Origin: Albula goreensis
Lineage: Eukaryota; Chordata; Actinopteri; Albuliformes; Albulidae
Direction: 5' to 3'
Length of the DNA stretch: 64,000 bases
Assembly (NCBI GenBank): GCA_022829145.1
Contig: CM040750.1
Location: 3,663,001 to 3,727,000 of the forward strand
Positions 1-11,789 of the stretch are shown in pieces (the stretch's first letter is position 1; each line of letters begins with the position of its first letter). Below the pieces are notes generated by a model that saw only the letters and a program-made list of their open reading frames with translations, did no database searches and had not been told where the DNA came from. Both the position numbers and the translations under genes were made by a program.

Positions 1-1867
1 CCATGTACCACTTTCCAGTGCAAAACTTTCAAATAGCCACTGGTCTATAAAAAAAAAAAAAATAAGGCGAATTAAATGCAGAGTTTATTGAATGTCTTAT
101 TTCTTACCCTATATAAAAACTGAGCTTTCAGGTAACAAAGATTATTTTACAGTAGTGCTGTAAGTACATTGACAGGTTTGAATACACTGTTTGTTTCATT
201 TGAGATGTTTTTCTGTAAGCACTGAGGTCTCTACTACTGTACCAGTTAAATAACTGCTGATCTGCGTCTGCAAACACCATTTATATTAATTCATTTTCCA
301 CCACAATGTTTTGTTTAGTTTATTCTTGCTTCATTTCTTCCTGAGGCCAATAAATTCTATTTTAAATTCAAAGCTTGTAGTGCATCATGGGAAGCAATCC
401 TGAATGTTAATAAATACATGTATACCTAATCCTGCACAATGCCTCAGTACATGCAACTATGCTTGGCAAAATTTAAGAGCAGGGGCATTAAAGCATATGA
501 CGCAGTCCTTTTATATAATTCTTATATATGAAGTACATAGATCTCTTGCTATTTATTTATAAAATCAATGTTGTCATAGACTGCATTTTGGTCTAAACAT
601 ACAAACAGCTTGAACTGATATTGAATCCAATGCAAAATGTGATAAGGGAAAGTTAATCTATAAAAGTACGTGTTACGTAAGATGCACATGACATTCTATT
701 AATATCATTGAATGGATTAGGCCAGGAGCCCTTGTGACCAACAGCAATGATTGCAAGCTCCATGTCTTAAAGGGGTGATTATCAATGACTATGTACATGC
801 ATGTATGCCACAAGCTCATGTAAAACCCTGTGAGCAGAAGAACATAGAGGGAAAGTGACACAAATTTTATTACATAAGGCATGCATTCAGGGCTGAGGAG
901 ATATTTACTGATATGCATTTTCCTTAAATGAGTGCTTGAATAATATTTTATTTCTTCTTTTAAATAATAGACTTTCCTCAAGCAGACACTAACAGTATAT
1001 CAAAGCTTGTGTTTTCTGCACAAGCAAGGAAGATGAGAACTAAAGGGTCTTGCATGGGGTTACTGTAAAAGAATGGGTGAAGAATCCAGTCCTTATTTTT
1101 CCTAAAATTAATTAGTTCCAGCAAAACACTGTTATTATTTCATATGACAGTCATTTTATCAGCTGATGAGGGCTCAGAAAGGAATTGTGGATCAGGTTAA
1201 AAACATGACAACCAGGCTTATTTCATATTAAGAAAGCTTTTGATGTTGAACTGTGCGTACTATACTAAATATTGTAAATACTATACTTGTTAGTGAATAA
1301 TAACGTCTTTTAGTACAGACCGAGTACTTGCTTTGCTCTAATTGTGAGTATTATCCCTCTAATTATCACTCAGTTAATATTTCTTTTGTACAGCACCATT
1401 TTTGGTCAATTGATAACACAGTACTACGCAATGTCTTTTCCAGAGGGAGCTTAAAATGCCTTTTGGCAGAATGTGTGGACAATTGTCTCCTGGTCCTTTA
1501 AAATGTTAGCAAGCTGATCTATGAGAAATTATAGAACTCACACATGAAAAGTGCTTAGACAATAAACATGAAAAAGAAGGCCAACCATCAAGCCCACCAA
1601 GGCTGACTGGGTGACCAACTGTATGAAAGAACACTGCAAGAACACTGCCATAAAAACATAGTCCCCTCACAAACCCAATTTCTGTTCCAGAATCTAGCAA
1701 ACATGAAACTCAAAGGCAATCCTCTGATTGTTATGGGGGGAATTCAGACTTGAGGGCGCTCAGCGTTTCTTCCGCGTAAATAGTTACGCGGAAAATACTT
1801 ATTCGTATTCTGACCTGGCTTGTGCGGCCACGCCCGGCCCGCGCAGGGCTGGAAAGTTGGAGGATCC
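1..1867. other. Unannotated AT-rich sequence
   Basis: I see no coding region, structural RNA or element with recognisable ends here. There is a short A-run near 50-62. The last 130 bases, from about 1740, are richer in CpG than the rest but contain nothing I can name. Confidence 0.5.
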
Positions 1868-1875
1868 ATATAGGA

Positions 1876-2081
1876 CAGGGGTGTCAAACTGCAGTCCTGG
1901 AGGGCCGCAGTGGTAGCTGGTTTTTGGTGTGTTTTAGCACTTAATTGATTAATTAAAATCACTGGTTGGCTAAAGAGTCCACACACCTGGTTTCCAAGGC
2001 CTAAAATGGCTGCCAATCAAAAGGAAAGAACAAAAACCCGCAGACACTGCGGCCCTCCAGGACTGGAGTTTGACACCCCTG
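1876..2081 (+). mobile_element. 206-bp hAT-type MITE, copy 1
   Basis: This short non-autonomous DNA transposon has inverted ends of the form caggggtgtcaaactgcagt at the left and the reverse complement of caggggtgtcaaactccagt at the right. It is bounded by an exact 8-bp direct repeat, atatagga, at 1868-1875 and 2082-2089. An 8-bp duplication and CAGGGGTG ends are typical of hAT elements. It carries no transposase and must have been moved in trans. The copy at 3599-3804 has the same length in the opposite orientation. Confidence 0.9.
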
Positions 2082-2089
2082 ATATAGGA

Positions 2090-2712
2090 GCTTGAATAAT
2101 GCTAATTTAGCCTGGAAAATGACACGCCCCCCATGAAAACTTGATGGCCCAGCAATGTTTGTCTCTGAGTTTCCTCGTATTCACGTAACCCAGTTGTAAA
2201 AGGTCTACGACGTAACCATGAAACTTTAACTTTGAAAGTTGAATGAACAACCGGCAGTCAGCAGGCCTACGTCATGCAATCACTCGGAATCTACAGAGGT
2301 TTGGATTGTGAAGCTTCTAAAAATTCCATGAATAAAACAGCATTCAGTTTTCTGTTACAAGATGCGGAAGAAATTGTATTCCGTATATCTTCATAGGTAT
2401 GATTGATCAGATGAAAATATACTGATAGATTATGTGTAAAAGACGAGTCAGTAGATATAATATACATGCATAGTGGTACTGCCAAAAACATGCAAGACTC
2501 TGGCTGTCTCGCTAGCCAAAAGGTACGGCGTTACATCCCAGGCTACAGGTAAACAGCGTTTGCAATTGTCGCACTACGCACTTAATTGAAGGCCTAATGA
2601 GAAAAGATTAAGCTGCAGGTTGGTACACAATTAATCAATCTGCCTTTGTAAAATTGTTGCATGATGACAGTAAAATATAAGGTTAATCGGTTTCATGAGT
2701 TGTAGACCAACT
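2090..2712. other. Unannotated flank of the Myb-like remnant
   Basis: No gene or repeat is recognised. It may include the 5' part of the Harbinger element that carried the Myb-like gene starting at 2713, but I could not find matching terminal inverted repeats around that gene. Confidence 0.3.
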
Positions 2713-3965
2713 ATGGTGACATCGGGAAAAAAACATAAACCAAACTTTGTAGAAGAGGAGCTACATGTTCTCGTCACTGAAGTGGCAGAATACAACACCA
2801 TTCTTTACGGCACAGGAGCGCCCAAAGGTGATCCAGCGCAAAAAAAAAATGAATATGGGATAACATAGCCCGGGATGTGAGCTCTGTGGCAATGTGCAGG
2901 AGAGAGGTGGCGGACTTAAAAAAAAAAATAATGGACAGACCTGAGAGCCGGTGTCAAAATTAAACTGGCAAGGCAGCGGCGCTCCACTGCGGTAACTGGT
3001 GGAGGTCCAGGGTCTCGATTACACCTCTCCCCGATCGAAGAGCAACTTGCAGCGACCCTATCTGCGGTCGATGTACGGGGGGAGAGTGAGGGCGTGGACA
3101 CAGATCAGGGTATGTCAAGGTTAGACATCAATTTAACACTGACATTAGCGGTCAAAAACCACACGGGTTCGAAGTGAACTTGGGTTTATTTGATCTTAAC
3201 AAATAATGTATAGAACACATGTCTTCTTCAGTCGGGGAATCCTCCACGAGCGCGGCCGCTAGTGCTGCCCCTGAACAGGACCCCGGAATCCAAAATGGTA
3301 AGCGACCCGCTGCTTCTGCAAGGCCAGTAGTGCTGCAAAAAAAGACAAACTTGTTAATTTTCCTTGTTTCCCCTTAGTGTTCTCCCCCTCCATTCCTGAT
3401 GACAATGGTGCACCTCTCGACCTGTGTGTACGTGAAGACGATGCCGAGACGGTGGAAGATATGGGAGCTCGCTTCCCAGATGACCCTGCTGCTGCTTACC
3501 ACCAGCTGTTGGAGCTCGAGCAGCAGCGAATAGCTAAGGAGCGAACAGAGCACGACCGGCAACAGCAGTTCCGCGTATTCATAGGTAACACTCTAACCCA
3601 GGGGTGTCAAACTCCAGTCCTGGAGGGCCGCAGTGTCTGCGGGTTTTTGTTCTTTCCTTTTGATTGGCAGCCATTTTAGGCCTTGGAAACCAGGTGTGTG
3701 GACTCTTTAGCCAACCAGTGATTTTAATTAATCAATTAAGTGCTAAAACACACCAAAAACCAGCTACCACTGCGGCCCTCCAGGACTGCAGTTTGACACC
3801 CCTGCTCTAACCTCAATTGACCAGAGTTTACAAAATCTGACCGCCTCAGCGCGGGATCTCACAAATGTCCTACACAACCCTGAAGCTGCCCCGTCTCCAG
3901 CTCTGGAGTTGCGCCCACGCAAAATGTCCACTCGCCAGAACCAGGCGAGGCAGGAGAAAATAGAT

Positions 3966-3968
<3 letters not shown>
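2713..3968 (+). pseudogene. Myb/SANT-like DNA-binding gene of a PIF/Harbinger transposon, three exons, broken
   Basis: In PIF/Harbinger transposons a Myb-like protein helps bring the transposase to the ends and to the nucleus; this is a remnant of such a gene. ATG at 2713 opens exon 1, which shows the typical spacing of a Myb/SANT-like domain: FVEEELHVLV, then WDNIARDVSSV, then WTDLRAGVKIKLARQR and the TGGGP motif. Exon 1 ends at a GT donor at 3110. Exon 2 (3232-3297) and exon 3 (from 3378) have good AG and GT borders and stay in phase. Exon 3 has an acidic stretch and a Q/E-rich coiled stretch and ends at TAA 3966-3968. It is broken by a frameshift in the A-run near 2840-2860, by further small indels near 2920, and by a MITE in exon 3 (3599-3804). 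No transposase partner is seen nearby. Confidence 0.75.
3599..3804 (-). mobile_element. 206-bp hAT-type MITE, copy 2, inserted in exon 3
   Basis: Same family as 1876-2081, inverted. It is flanked by an exact 8-bp duplication, ctctaacc, at 3591-3598 and 3805-3812. Removing the insert and one repeat rejoins the exon 3 frame of the Myb-like remnant, so it landed in what had been coding sequence. Confidence 0.93.

Positions 3969-4021
<53 letters not shown>
3969..4021. repeat. (AT)n microsatellite
   Basis: About 26 uninterrupted AT dinucleotides immediately after the stop codon of the Myb-like remnant. Confidence 0.98.
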
Positions 4022-4022
<1 letters not shown>

Positions 4023-5406
4023 TGTTGTCATTCCTGTTTAATATTTTAAAGTTACACAATGTAAATGTGATATTTATTAACCCATTATCTCCTAGCTTTT
4101 TAATATGACAAAACTTGGTTGAATAATGAAAATGATTTAAAATGAGCTTTCCTGCAAAAATGTTGGTTAACGTATGTAAGGACAGATGGTCCAAAACTCC
4201 CACTGTAAACCAATTTCAAGTACAAGCTTGTGACCAAAATAACACCTGAAGGCTGCTATATACTACAGCCCCATAGGCACAATATTGACCTTCGTCACAC
4301 AACTCCCCCTCCCCCAAGATTATATGGCTGCAAAATACTTTGTTTACCTCCCTGTTTTTGGGAGGGTGTAGCTGGGAACTACGTGGATATATATAATGGG
4401 AGAAAGGGTTAGAGGTTTGCCGTGTACATACCCAGGCTATGAGAAATGCATATCGGCAAGTAACTGCCGGTCTACGTCTTTCCCACTCCCTCAACAGTGC
4501 AATTAAATTGTACGAAGGCATGGTATTGCTGGTAATTTTGTGATAGACCAAAGAGGGTATTTTGGGGTATTTATAGCATTCATGATTATTGGAGTGAGTT
4601 GGTCATATTAAACTAATTGTGCATTGCGTAATTCCCAGACAGCACGATTACTTATGCATTCATACTATCAATTTACTGCATGTAGCTGTAGAACGCAGTT
4701 TCGCCTACAGCTACTTAAGGAAAAACATGTATACATTCCCAATGAATACAAATCACAGCTGTTTGAACTTAGTACTTTAGGGAACTCTGCTATCTTGATA
4801 TTTTATGTAAGCTCATTAGATGGAATGTCAAAGATTTAGTAGCACATCATCATTCAGCAGTGGTCGTTGTCCGATACTATAATTTGGCGTTCATAATGTA
4901 GCTGGAGTGACTATACTGTATTCACACAATAAAGTTAATTCTACTTGTCCCATTGATTACAATTGTATCCGAATCTGGGGTATATCTTGAAGTCTGCGGT
5001 TTATTGTTGCTGAGCTCATGAGGTTAATGTCAAAATGGATTGCAATTAAAAGCGTGAATGACACTACAGTATATTTATTTTGAATGTAAAGCTGGAGGAA
5101 CAGTGAGGGCCTTATCGTGTCCTTTTTTTCCTTTATATTTTCAGCTGGATTTCAGCATCTATACCAGTGAATGTACTGTTAAACTAATTAAATGTCATAA
5201 TATATTGGCGAAAAGACAACTCGATTGACAACAGGAATACCTTTACGTGCGCCTGTTATCCAGGCATTATTTAAATTGTCCTACTTCATGCAATACGGTA
5301 ACACTGACAACATGCAATATCACAGTGTGATCGATAGGAGTGCACGACTTAATACAGGGTTGTGATGCGCGTAAGATATGCACCCTGAAAATCCGCTTAA
5401 GTCAAG
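4022..5406. other. Unannotated AT-rich sequence
   Basis: Open frames here are short and show no family features. No repeat ends are recognised. Confidence 0.45.
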
Positions 5407-5739
5407 GGCTGCGTTCCAATACTCAATTTCATCTCCTCCTTTCCTCCTTTCCTCCCCTCCTTTCCTCCGTGCCCCGGAAGCTGATTATGTGTCCTCCTTT
5501 CCTCCACTGTTCCAAAGCGCAATCTCGCCTCCTCCTTTCCTCCTTTTTCGTCTCCTCCAAACGGAGGATACATCGGCTGCGTTCCAATACTCAATTTCGT
5601 CTCCCCCTTTCCTCCCCTCCTTTCCTCCATGCCCCGGAAGCTGATTATGTGTCCTCCTTTCCTCCACTGTTCCAAAGCGCAATCTCGCCTCCTCCTTTCC
5701 TCCTTTCCTCCTTTTTCGTCTTTTTTCGCAGTAGGATAC

Positions 5740-6387
5740 ATCGATGTATCCTACTGCAGAAGTCTTTTCACATTTCTGCGTGACATCACTGTGCTCACGA
5801 CCAGTCAGATTAAATGACCATCCCACAGAATATTTCACTATCGAAAAGTTCTAAAACATGACAAGGGATTTACTAATACTGAAGGATAAATGGGAGAACA
5901 GTAAACAATGTAATTTACATTACTGGGAAATATTTTGTTTTGCGTTTTTAAACATAACCACATTGATGCGATATATTCACGTTTTTGAGCTGCGAATGGT
6001 AATTTTACCAGTGTAAAATTGAGCGAGTTTATGTTGTGGTAAGTGTATTTATACCTTGTACAAATGTTTATATTACATCATGAGCAGAATGCGTGAAACT
6101 GACATTTGTATTTTAATACATCAAAAGGGCTGTAGGCGTGAAAGAAGCGTGATTGGCTTCGGTATTCTCGGAGTCAGTCGACATTATTACTTCATCAGTA
6201 GCCGACTTCGACTTTGATGACGGGCGAATCGGATTAGCTGTTCCAATATTCGGTTCATTCTTCCTTTCCTCCACTCGTTTCCTCCCCTCCTTTCCTCCAC
6301 ATATTTCCGGCGTATTTCCGGGGTAGGAAAGGAGGAGGAAAGGAGGGAAGGAAAGGAGGAGACAAGAAAAAGTATTGGAACGCAGCC
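5740..6387. repeat. Internal unit 1 of the dimeric transposon
   Basis: This 648-bp unit starts at atcgatgtatcctac and ends at the right terminus ggaacgcagcc. It is nearly identical to 6388-7044, with only scattered substitutions and small indels, for example in the purine-rich end. The duplication is therefore fairly recent. Confidence 0.9.
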
Positions 6388-7044
6388 ATCGATGTATCCT
6401 ACCGCGGAAGTCTTTTCACATTTCTGCGTGACATTACTGTGCTCACGACCAGTCAGATTAAATGACCATCCCACAGAATATTTCACCATCGAAAAGTTCT
6501 AAAACATGAAAAGGGATTTATTAATACTGAAGGATAAATGGGAGAACAGTAAACAATGTAATTTACATTACTGGGAAATATTTTGTTTTGCGTTTTTAAA
6601 CATAACCACATTGATGCGAATATTCACGTTTTTGAGCTGCGAATGGTAATTTTACCAGTGTAAATTTGAGCGAGTTTATGTTGTGGTAAGTGTATTTATT
6701 CCTTGTACAAATGTTTATGTTACATCATGAGCAGAATGCGTGAAACTGACATTTGTATTTTAATAAATCAAAAGGGCTGTAGGCGTGAAAGAAGCGTGAT
6801 TGGCTTTGGTATTCTCGGAGTCAGTCGAAATTATTACTTCATCAATAGCCGACATCGACTTTGATGACGGGCGAATCGGATTAGCTGTTCCAATATTCGA
6901 TTCATTCCTCCTTTCCTCCTTTCCTCCACTCGTTTCCTCCCCTCCTTTCCTCCACATATTTCCGGCGTATTTCCGGGGTAGGAAAGGAGAGGAGGAAAGG
7001 AGGGAAGGAAAGGAGGAGACGAGAAAAAGTATTGGAACGCAGCC
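6388..7044. repeat. Internal unit 2 of the dimeric transposon
   Basis: This is the second, 657-bp copy, joined head to tail with no spacer to the terminus of unit 1. It includes the same landmarks: tcacatttctgcgtgac, caatgtaatttacattac and gatgacgggcgaatcgg. Confidence 0.9.
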
Positions 7045-9949
7045 AAAGTCTGAATCCGTGTAGAGGGTATTTTAATGAGACACGCCCCGATTTCAATGAA
7101 TCTCCACCCCAAACACGCAAGTCTCCCAAGCACGCGTAAATGTTCAAGGTCAGAATACTAACAGACACTGAAAAGGCCCGCAGTGGGTCGAAAAAGTCGC
7201 GCTAAGCGCAGGTCTGAATAGACCCCTATGTGACCACCATGGAAGTGTCTGTGGTCTCTGGTGATAAGGGCAGATCAACTCATAATGACCTGCAGGATGG
7301 GTAGCTCTGGCATGTATAATGAAAAAATAAGCCTTGCTTCTATTTTTATGCTGAGTGATGCATCCAGTCGAACCATTGGCCAGGACACAATTAAACAAAA
7401 TTAGCCTCTTTCAAAGCATATGCAATTAAATAAAAATGGAATTATGTCTTTTTAAGTACATATGCTGTTCTGTGTTACAATGAAAATACCTCATTCAAAA
7501 TGAAATGTTTGTTTTTCTCTCAAAGGAACTTATATTGTAATGTAAAGTCTATTTTTTATTGAATTGCGTAAACCCGTAAAGAAGCTAAGTGTATTTGATT
7601 GGGTCCCAGTCATACTTTTGGGTGTAGTAATATGCTGCATAAAGAAGTGCTATTTGCTGCTGTTGTAGTGATGGTAGGTAATGTGGTGCCTAATTAGCCA
7701 CTGATAAGTAGGAGAGTTTCAGTTGATTGGACTGTTTCCTCATAATACTTAAGAGCAATGTGATTCTTCTGGTTCTTTCTGTGCCTGCTACACATGAACT
7801 GTACTGCAGCTCACTGAGGCAATAACTTCAGCTCAGCTGGTGAACCACAGTATAAGAAGAGGTGATGGGGATGTTGATGCCAGTAAGATGCCCTTTGGAT
7901 GTGAAAGCATGTTTGTCTGCAATCTCCTGAAGTGGCTTAACACATTTCAATGAACCTACAAATATGGTTTAAAAGCAGTCAATAAGAAAATGTACCTATG
8001 TATTGAGCTCAGTACTCATTATTCTGAATATTGAATTGATCTAGGAAAAAGGCATGCCTTCAATGTGAAAAATTCTGACAATTCACATAAAATGTTTGTA
8101 TTTAAATTACATGAGGTGCAAATATACATTTATCTGATAATGTGATGGGTTTTTACTAGCAGTAATGGCAGCTGTAGGCTAGCTGAGGATATACCAGTCT
8201 TTAGTCTGTGCAGTTATGTGTACAATCATCTGACACTCAACTCCTGTGAAAAAGCAGTTGTCTGCTGTGAGTGTAAGACTTTGCCAAAAACAGAGCTCAC
8301 CCAGCACCACACTGCTGATCTCCCCACTCTCTCTACAGTGTCTCCAGTTCCTCTCCTTCCCCCATGATGTCTTTACTACTGGCCTTTTTTGCAATGCTTG
8401 CATTGTTGCTGCTCATATCATTTTACCACAGATTTCCCTTGCCATACTTTATACCTTGTTTTAAAATATATATGCTGGCTCTTATCAGCACATATTGTGG
8501 TTCAATACAATACCTAAGTCCAAAAAGCATAGTATGCCCAGCATTTTTCAATTTTTTGTCAGCTGTACTGTAGAATATGCATTAGCACTATGAACTACAA
8601 CAAAAATTGCATGTCTTTGTAAAACACTATAACATTTACATTCCTGTTTATGTATTTGCATTAGATGCAAAATTGAAATGTTCAGTTAGTGTGTTATTAA
8701 GTTAATAGATCTTAATTGAAAGAGTATTCTCATTCAGACCCTTGAACTATAGTCAGGGAAACCAAGAAAATGCTTTGTTTTTTTTTTTTTATAATGAGAA
8801 CACAAAGCAATACAAAAATATTTATTGAATAATATGTACTGGGACCTCCTTTGTTTTCAGAACAGCTTTTGTCTTTTTTTGGAATTCTGTTATGCCAAGA
8901 AGATGGAGCTGAGCAGGGCTAAGTGTCAAAGTGGGGTCGCAGGGAAAGGGAGGGCAATAGTAAAAAGGGGGATTTCAAGCACAATTAGGAAAACCTCCCT
9001 CTCCTTGTTCAAGCCCTATCAGCTATTTTAAATATTTGTGTGTGATGTCTACCTATGATGTTGTGGGAATGTCAATTTGCTAACTTGGTAGCTATCAAAT
9101 AAATAATAATAACTTTATGACTCATGACCATGACAGCTACATCTACCATTATCTTGCGAGCTAAGTAGACAAGACGAAAGCATGCCAGAGATTTCTTCCA
9201 CCAAATTCTGGATCCTCAAAAACACATTTAACACTGAAGAAAATTGAAGCAGTAATTCATTTGCCACTGTAGGGTTTGCATTTTAAGATTCCATTTTGAT
9301 GTTTAAAAACAAAATTCAGATAAATTCCACTTTCAAATAAGTAATTTGTGAGAGCTGCACAAGTGTTCACAGGGTGTATGTTTGATAATGTAGGTTCCAT
9401 GTATTTAAAATATTTCAATGTGGTCTTCATAATTAGGCTATGATTCATTTTAATGTTAAACATGGTTCAGTATATAATGTAATGGCTTAAAGGAACAGAG
9501 GGTTTAAAATTGCTATTAATTTAACTGATTAAAAAGGGGAAAATGGATGTATTAGGATCAGGGGGACAGCAAAAAAAAAAATCAGCTTTGACCTCATTTT
9601 ACAACAGGCCTATTGTTTTGTATGAGCAGCAGAAAGTGCACACAAAAATCTGTAAAACTGCAGAAGGCCAGATGGGGACATTAGTCTGTCATACACACAC
9701 AGACACACACTTATTTTTACTCATTACTATTATGAAAATTAATTTGAAGTAATTGTGGAATACATCCCATATCACCTCATTATGCAGAAATTATATTATT
9801 TGCTAAAAGTATCCCTAGTAAAACAAGAACAATAAAAACAAAGTAAACACAAAACAAAAATCAAATAATTACACTAAGCGTTGTAGCTTGCTTTAATCAT
9901 TCGTAGTTTTGAAATAATTGCATTTTCTCCCCAGAATGTTTTGTGTATT
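7045..9949. other. Unannotated AT-rich sequence
   Basis: No coding or repeat signature is recognised. A T-run lies near 8778-8791. Open frames are short and lack any family features. Confidence 0.45.
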
Positions 9950-10890
9950 TTTGTCCTGCACACCAGTTTCCCTCCCCTCTGAAAAGTTGAGTGACGTACC
10001 CGGCCTACAGTCGAACACCCACTTTGGTTTGATCCGTTCCTCCCCTACTTCCAACGCTGGCGATGGTAGTTTCTATTATGAGAAGGTCAAATTACTGAGC
10101 GTGTCTTCTATGCTCACACAGTTGATAAAAACGATGTGATGAATTAACTGTGAGGGTACAATCGTTGCATTTGATTACGGCACATGTCAACAACTGATAA
10201 TGGCTCAAGCTTCGGTTTGAAAGTAAGTTGTAATTTTAGTATTGTGCACCCTTATTTTGTGTGGCGCGACTTGTCTTTGCCGCGGTTCTCTAAATGATGC
10301 ACCGGATTATCTCGGGAAATTCAAGATCAGTGTTCATGGTGGCATTGGCAATACGGAAAGGAAACTGCTATCGAGTTATCGAAACCTACAAACCCGTCAG
10401 AGAGGGGTATTCTCCGACGCTGCCCCTGATACCGGCACTTCTCACAGAGACAGGTGTAGCCCAGAGCAGCTAGCTATCTAGACAAGTGGCCCGTGAGCGT
10501 CTGAAAGGAGCTACATTTTGCACCAAATAGAGCGCTCAGATATCCCACTTTCACCCCTGTTGTTATTATTACTTTACTCAGCTATAAATAGTAACGAATC
10601 AAACGACAATGTTATATCCGAAATAACTTTCTTCAAGCGAAAGAAAAATGTACGAAAATGGCGTTCGTACAATTTAAAAAGTAAGGTCAACATTCGTATT
10701 TTATAACAGATTATGTAATGTTTTCAGCATTCGTTCAAACGTTTATTTTAAATATACCTTCACAGAACACATTGTATCGTTAGATTGCATTATATTGGTA
10801 ATGACATTTTTTTCGGGCTACGCAGTTTGTCCCGCGATGGATAAATTGAAAGCCAAATGCTTCGGACTTCGAAGCTGGAAGTCTTCGTGT
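9950..10890. other. CpG-enriched stretch of unknown role
   Basis: CpG dinucleotides are clearly denser here than in the surrounding kilobases, for example about 15 between 10240 and 10500. I recognise no protein, repeat ends or RNA. It could be an unmethylated regulatory region, an unrecognised first exon, or a young repeat. An open frame at 10242-10481 has no family features I know. Confidence 0.3.
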
Positions 10891-11789
10891 CAGTTTTAAA
10901 TACCTTAAAATTGACATGACATTAACTCTTTCGGATTTGTTTGGATGTTGGTGTAAATTTAAAATGCCTGTCAATGTCACGTAAATAAATAAAATGTAAC
11001 ACAAAAGATGACAAACACTGACAACTTTGCATTGAAATGTGTGGCACCTGTTTGTCGGTATGTCCGAAGCATGCATTTACATCCAGAATCAGAATGTGTG
11101 TAAGGAGTAATTTCATATCATAAGCAGCTGTGGTCAGAGTTTTATGCTTCTTTTTTAAACGTGTGGCCATTTTACAATAACAGTTTACTCTTGAGCAGAC
11201 GACATATCATTATCACTCAGATTTCTGTCACAAGAAAAGTAGACTGCACAGTGCAATAGTCTGTACGAAATTCAATGCACCAGAAAGCGCCGGAAATAAA
11301 TGGGTCCGTTTGTTTCTACCTGTTTTTTTATGTGAGGAGCTTGAAGATTATTGTTGTTGTTGTCATTGTTCATGTTGAGGTGTATTGTAGAGTCTTCCAT
11401 AGGTTCTTGGTAATCTGTAATCTGGCTTTATGTCATTGAGATATACATTACATTGTACAGTAGACTCAGTAGTGATCATCCATCACATGTGATATCAATA
11501 TTGAAAAACAAAGGTTTTTGATTTATTCAAATGGTCACATCCACTATAGTAGGAGAACAATAAAAGACATGAAAGCAAGAATCGTAAGCAATAATAATTA
11601 AGCCTGTATGTAATAGCTGATACAAGAGATGAAGCTGGCGCCTACCAGAAAAGAGCAAACATCAGTGTACAAAGGCACTCCCAACAAACAGTATAGGCAT
11701 TTCAAAGAGATTTACAAGCTGTGAGCGGGATAAATTAAGAGAAACAGGACAACCACCACTGCAGAACAACTATATTTATAAGAGCTTGT
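10891..11789. other. Unannotated AT-rich sequence
   Basis: No feature is recognised between the CpG-richer stretch and the Penelope fragment. Confidence 0.4.

Larger units (their letters stand above)
5407..7044. mobile_element. Non-autonomous DNA transposon arranged as a tandem dimer
   Basis: The outer ends are inverted copies of ggctgcgttccaatact, with pyrimidine-rich (CTCCTTTCC) sequence at the left and purine-rich (GGAAAGGAGG) sequence at the right. Internally the element is duplicated: a left terminal block occurs twice (5407-5574 and 5575-5739), and the body plus right end occurs twice (5740-6387 and 6388-7044). Another terminus-like ggaacgcagcc lies at 6377-6387, at the junction. No transposase is encoded. 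The flanks are aag and aaa, which could be a decayed 3-bp target duplication. The single-unit relative at 36301-37079 shows the basic form. I cannot assign the superfamily with confidence. Confidence 0.8.

Noticed and set aside
3160-3180. A tRNA T-arm-like phrase, cgggttcgaag
   Set aside because: It lies in the first intron of the Myb-like remnant with no box A or foldable arms around it.
3859-4203. A 114-codon minus-strand frame
   Set aside because: Its core is the (AT)n tract read as alternating I and Y, and the rest is antisense of the Myb-like exon.
5340-5838. Several overlapping frames of 88-147 codons on both strands
   Set aside because: They translate the CTCCTTTCC/GGAAAGGAGG subterminal blocks of the transposon and give S/P/F-rich or K/R/G-rich low-complexity peptides.
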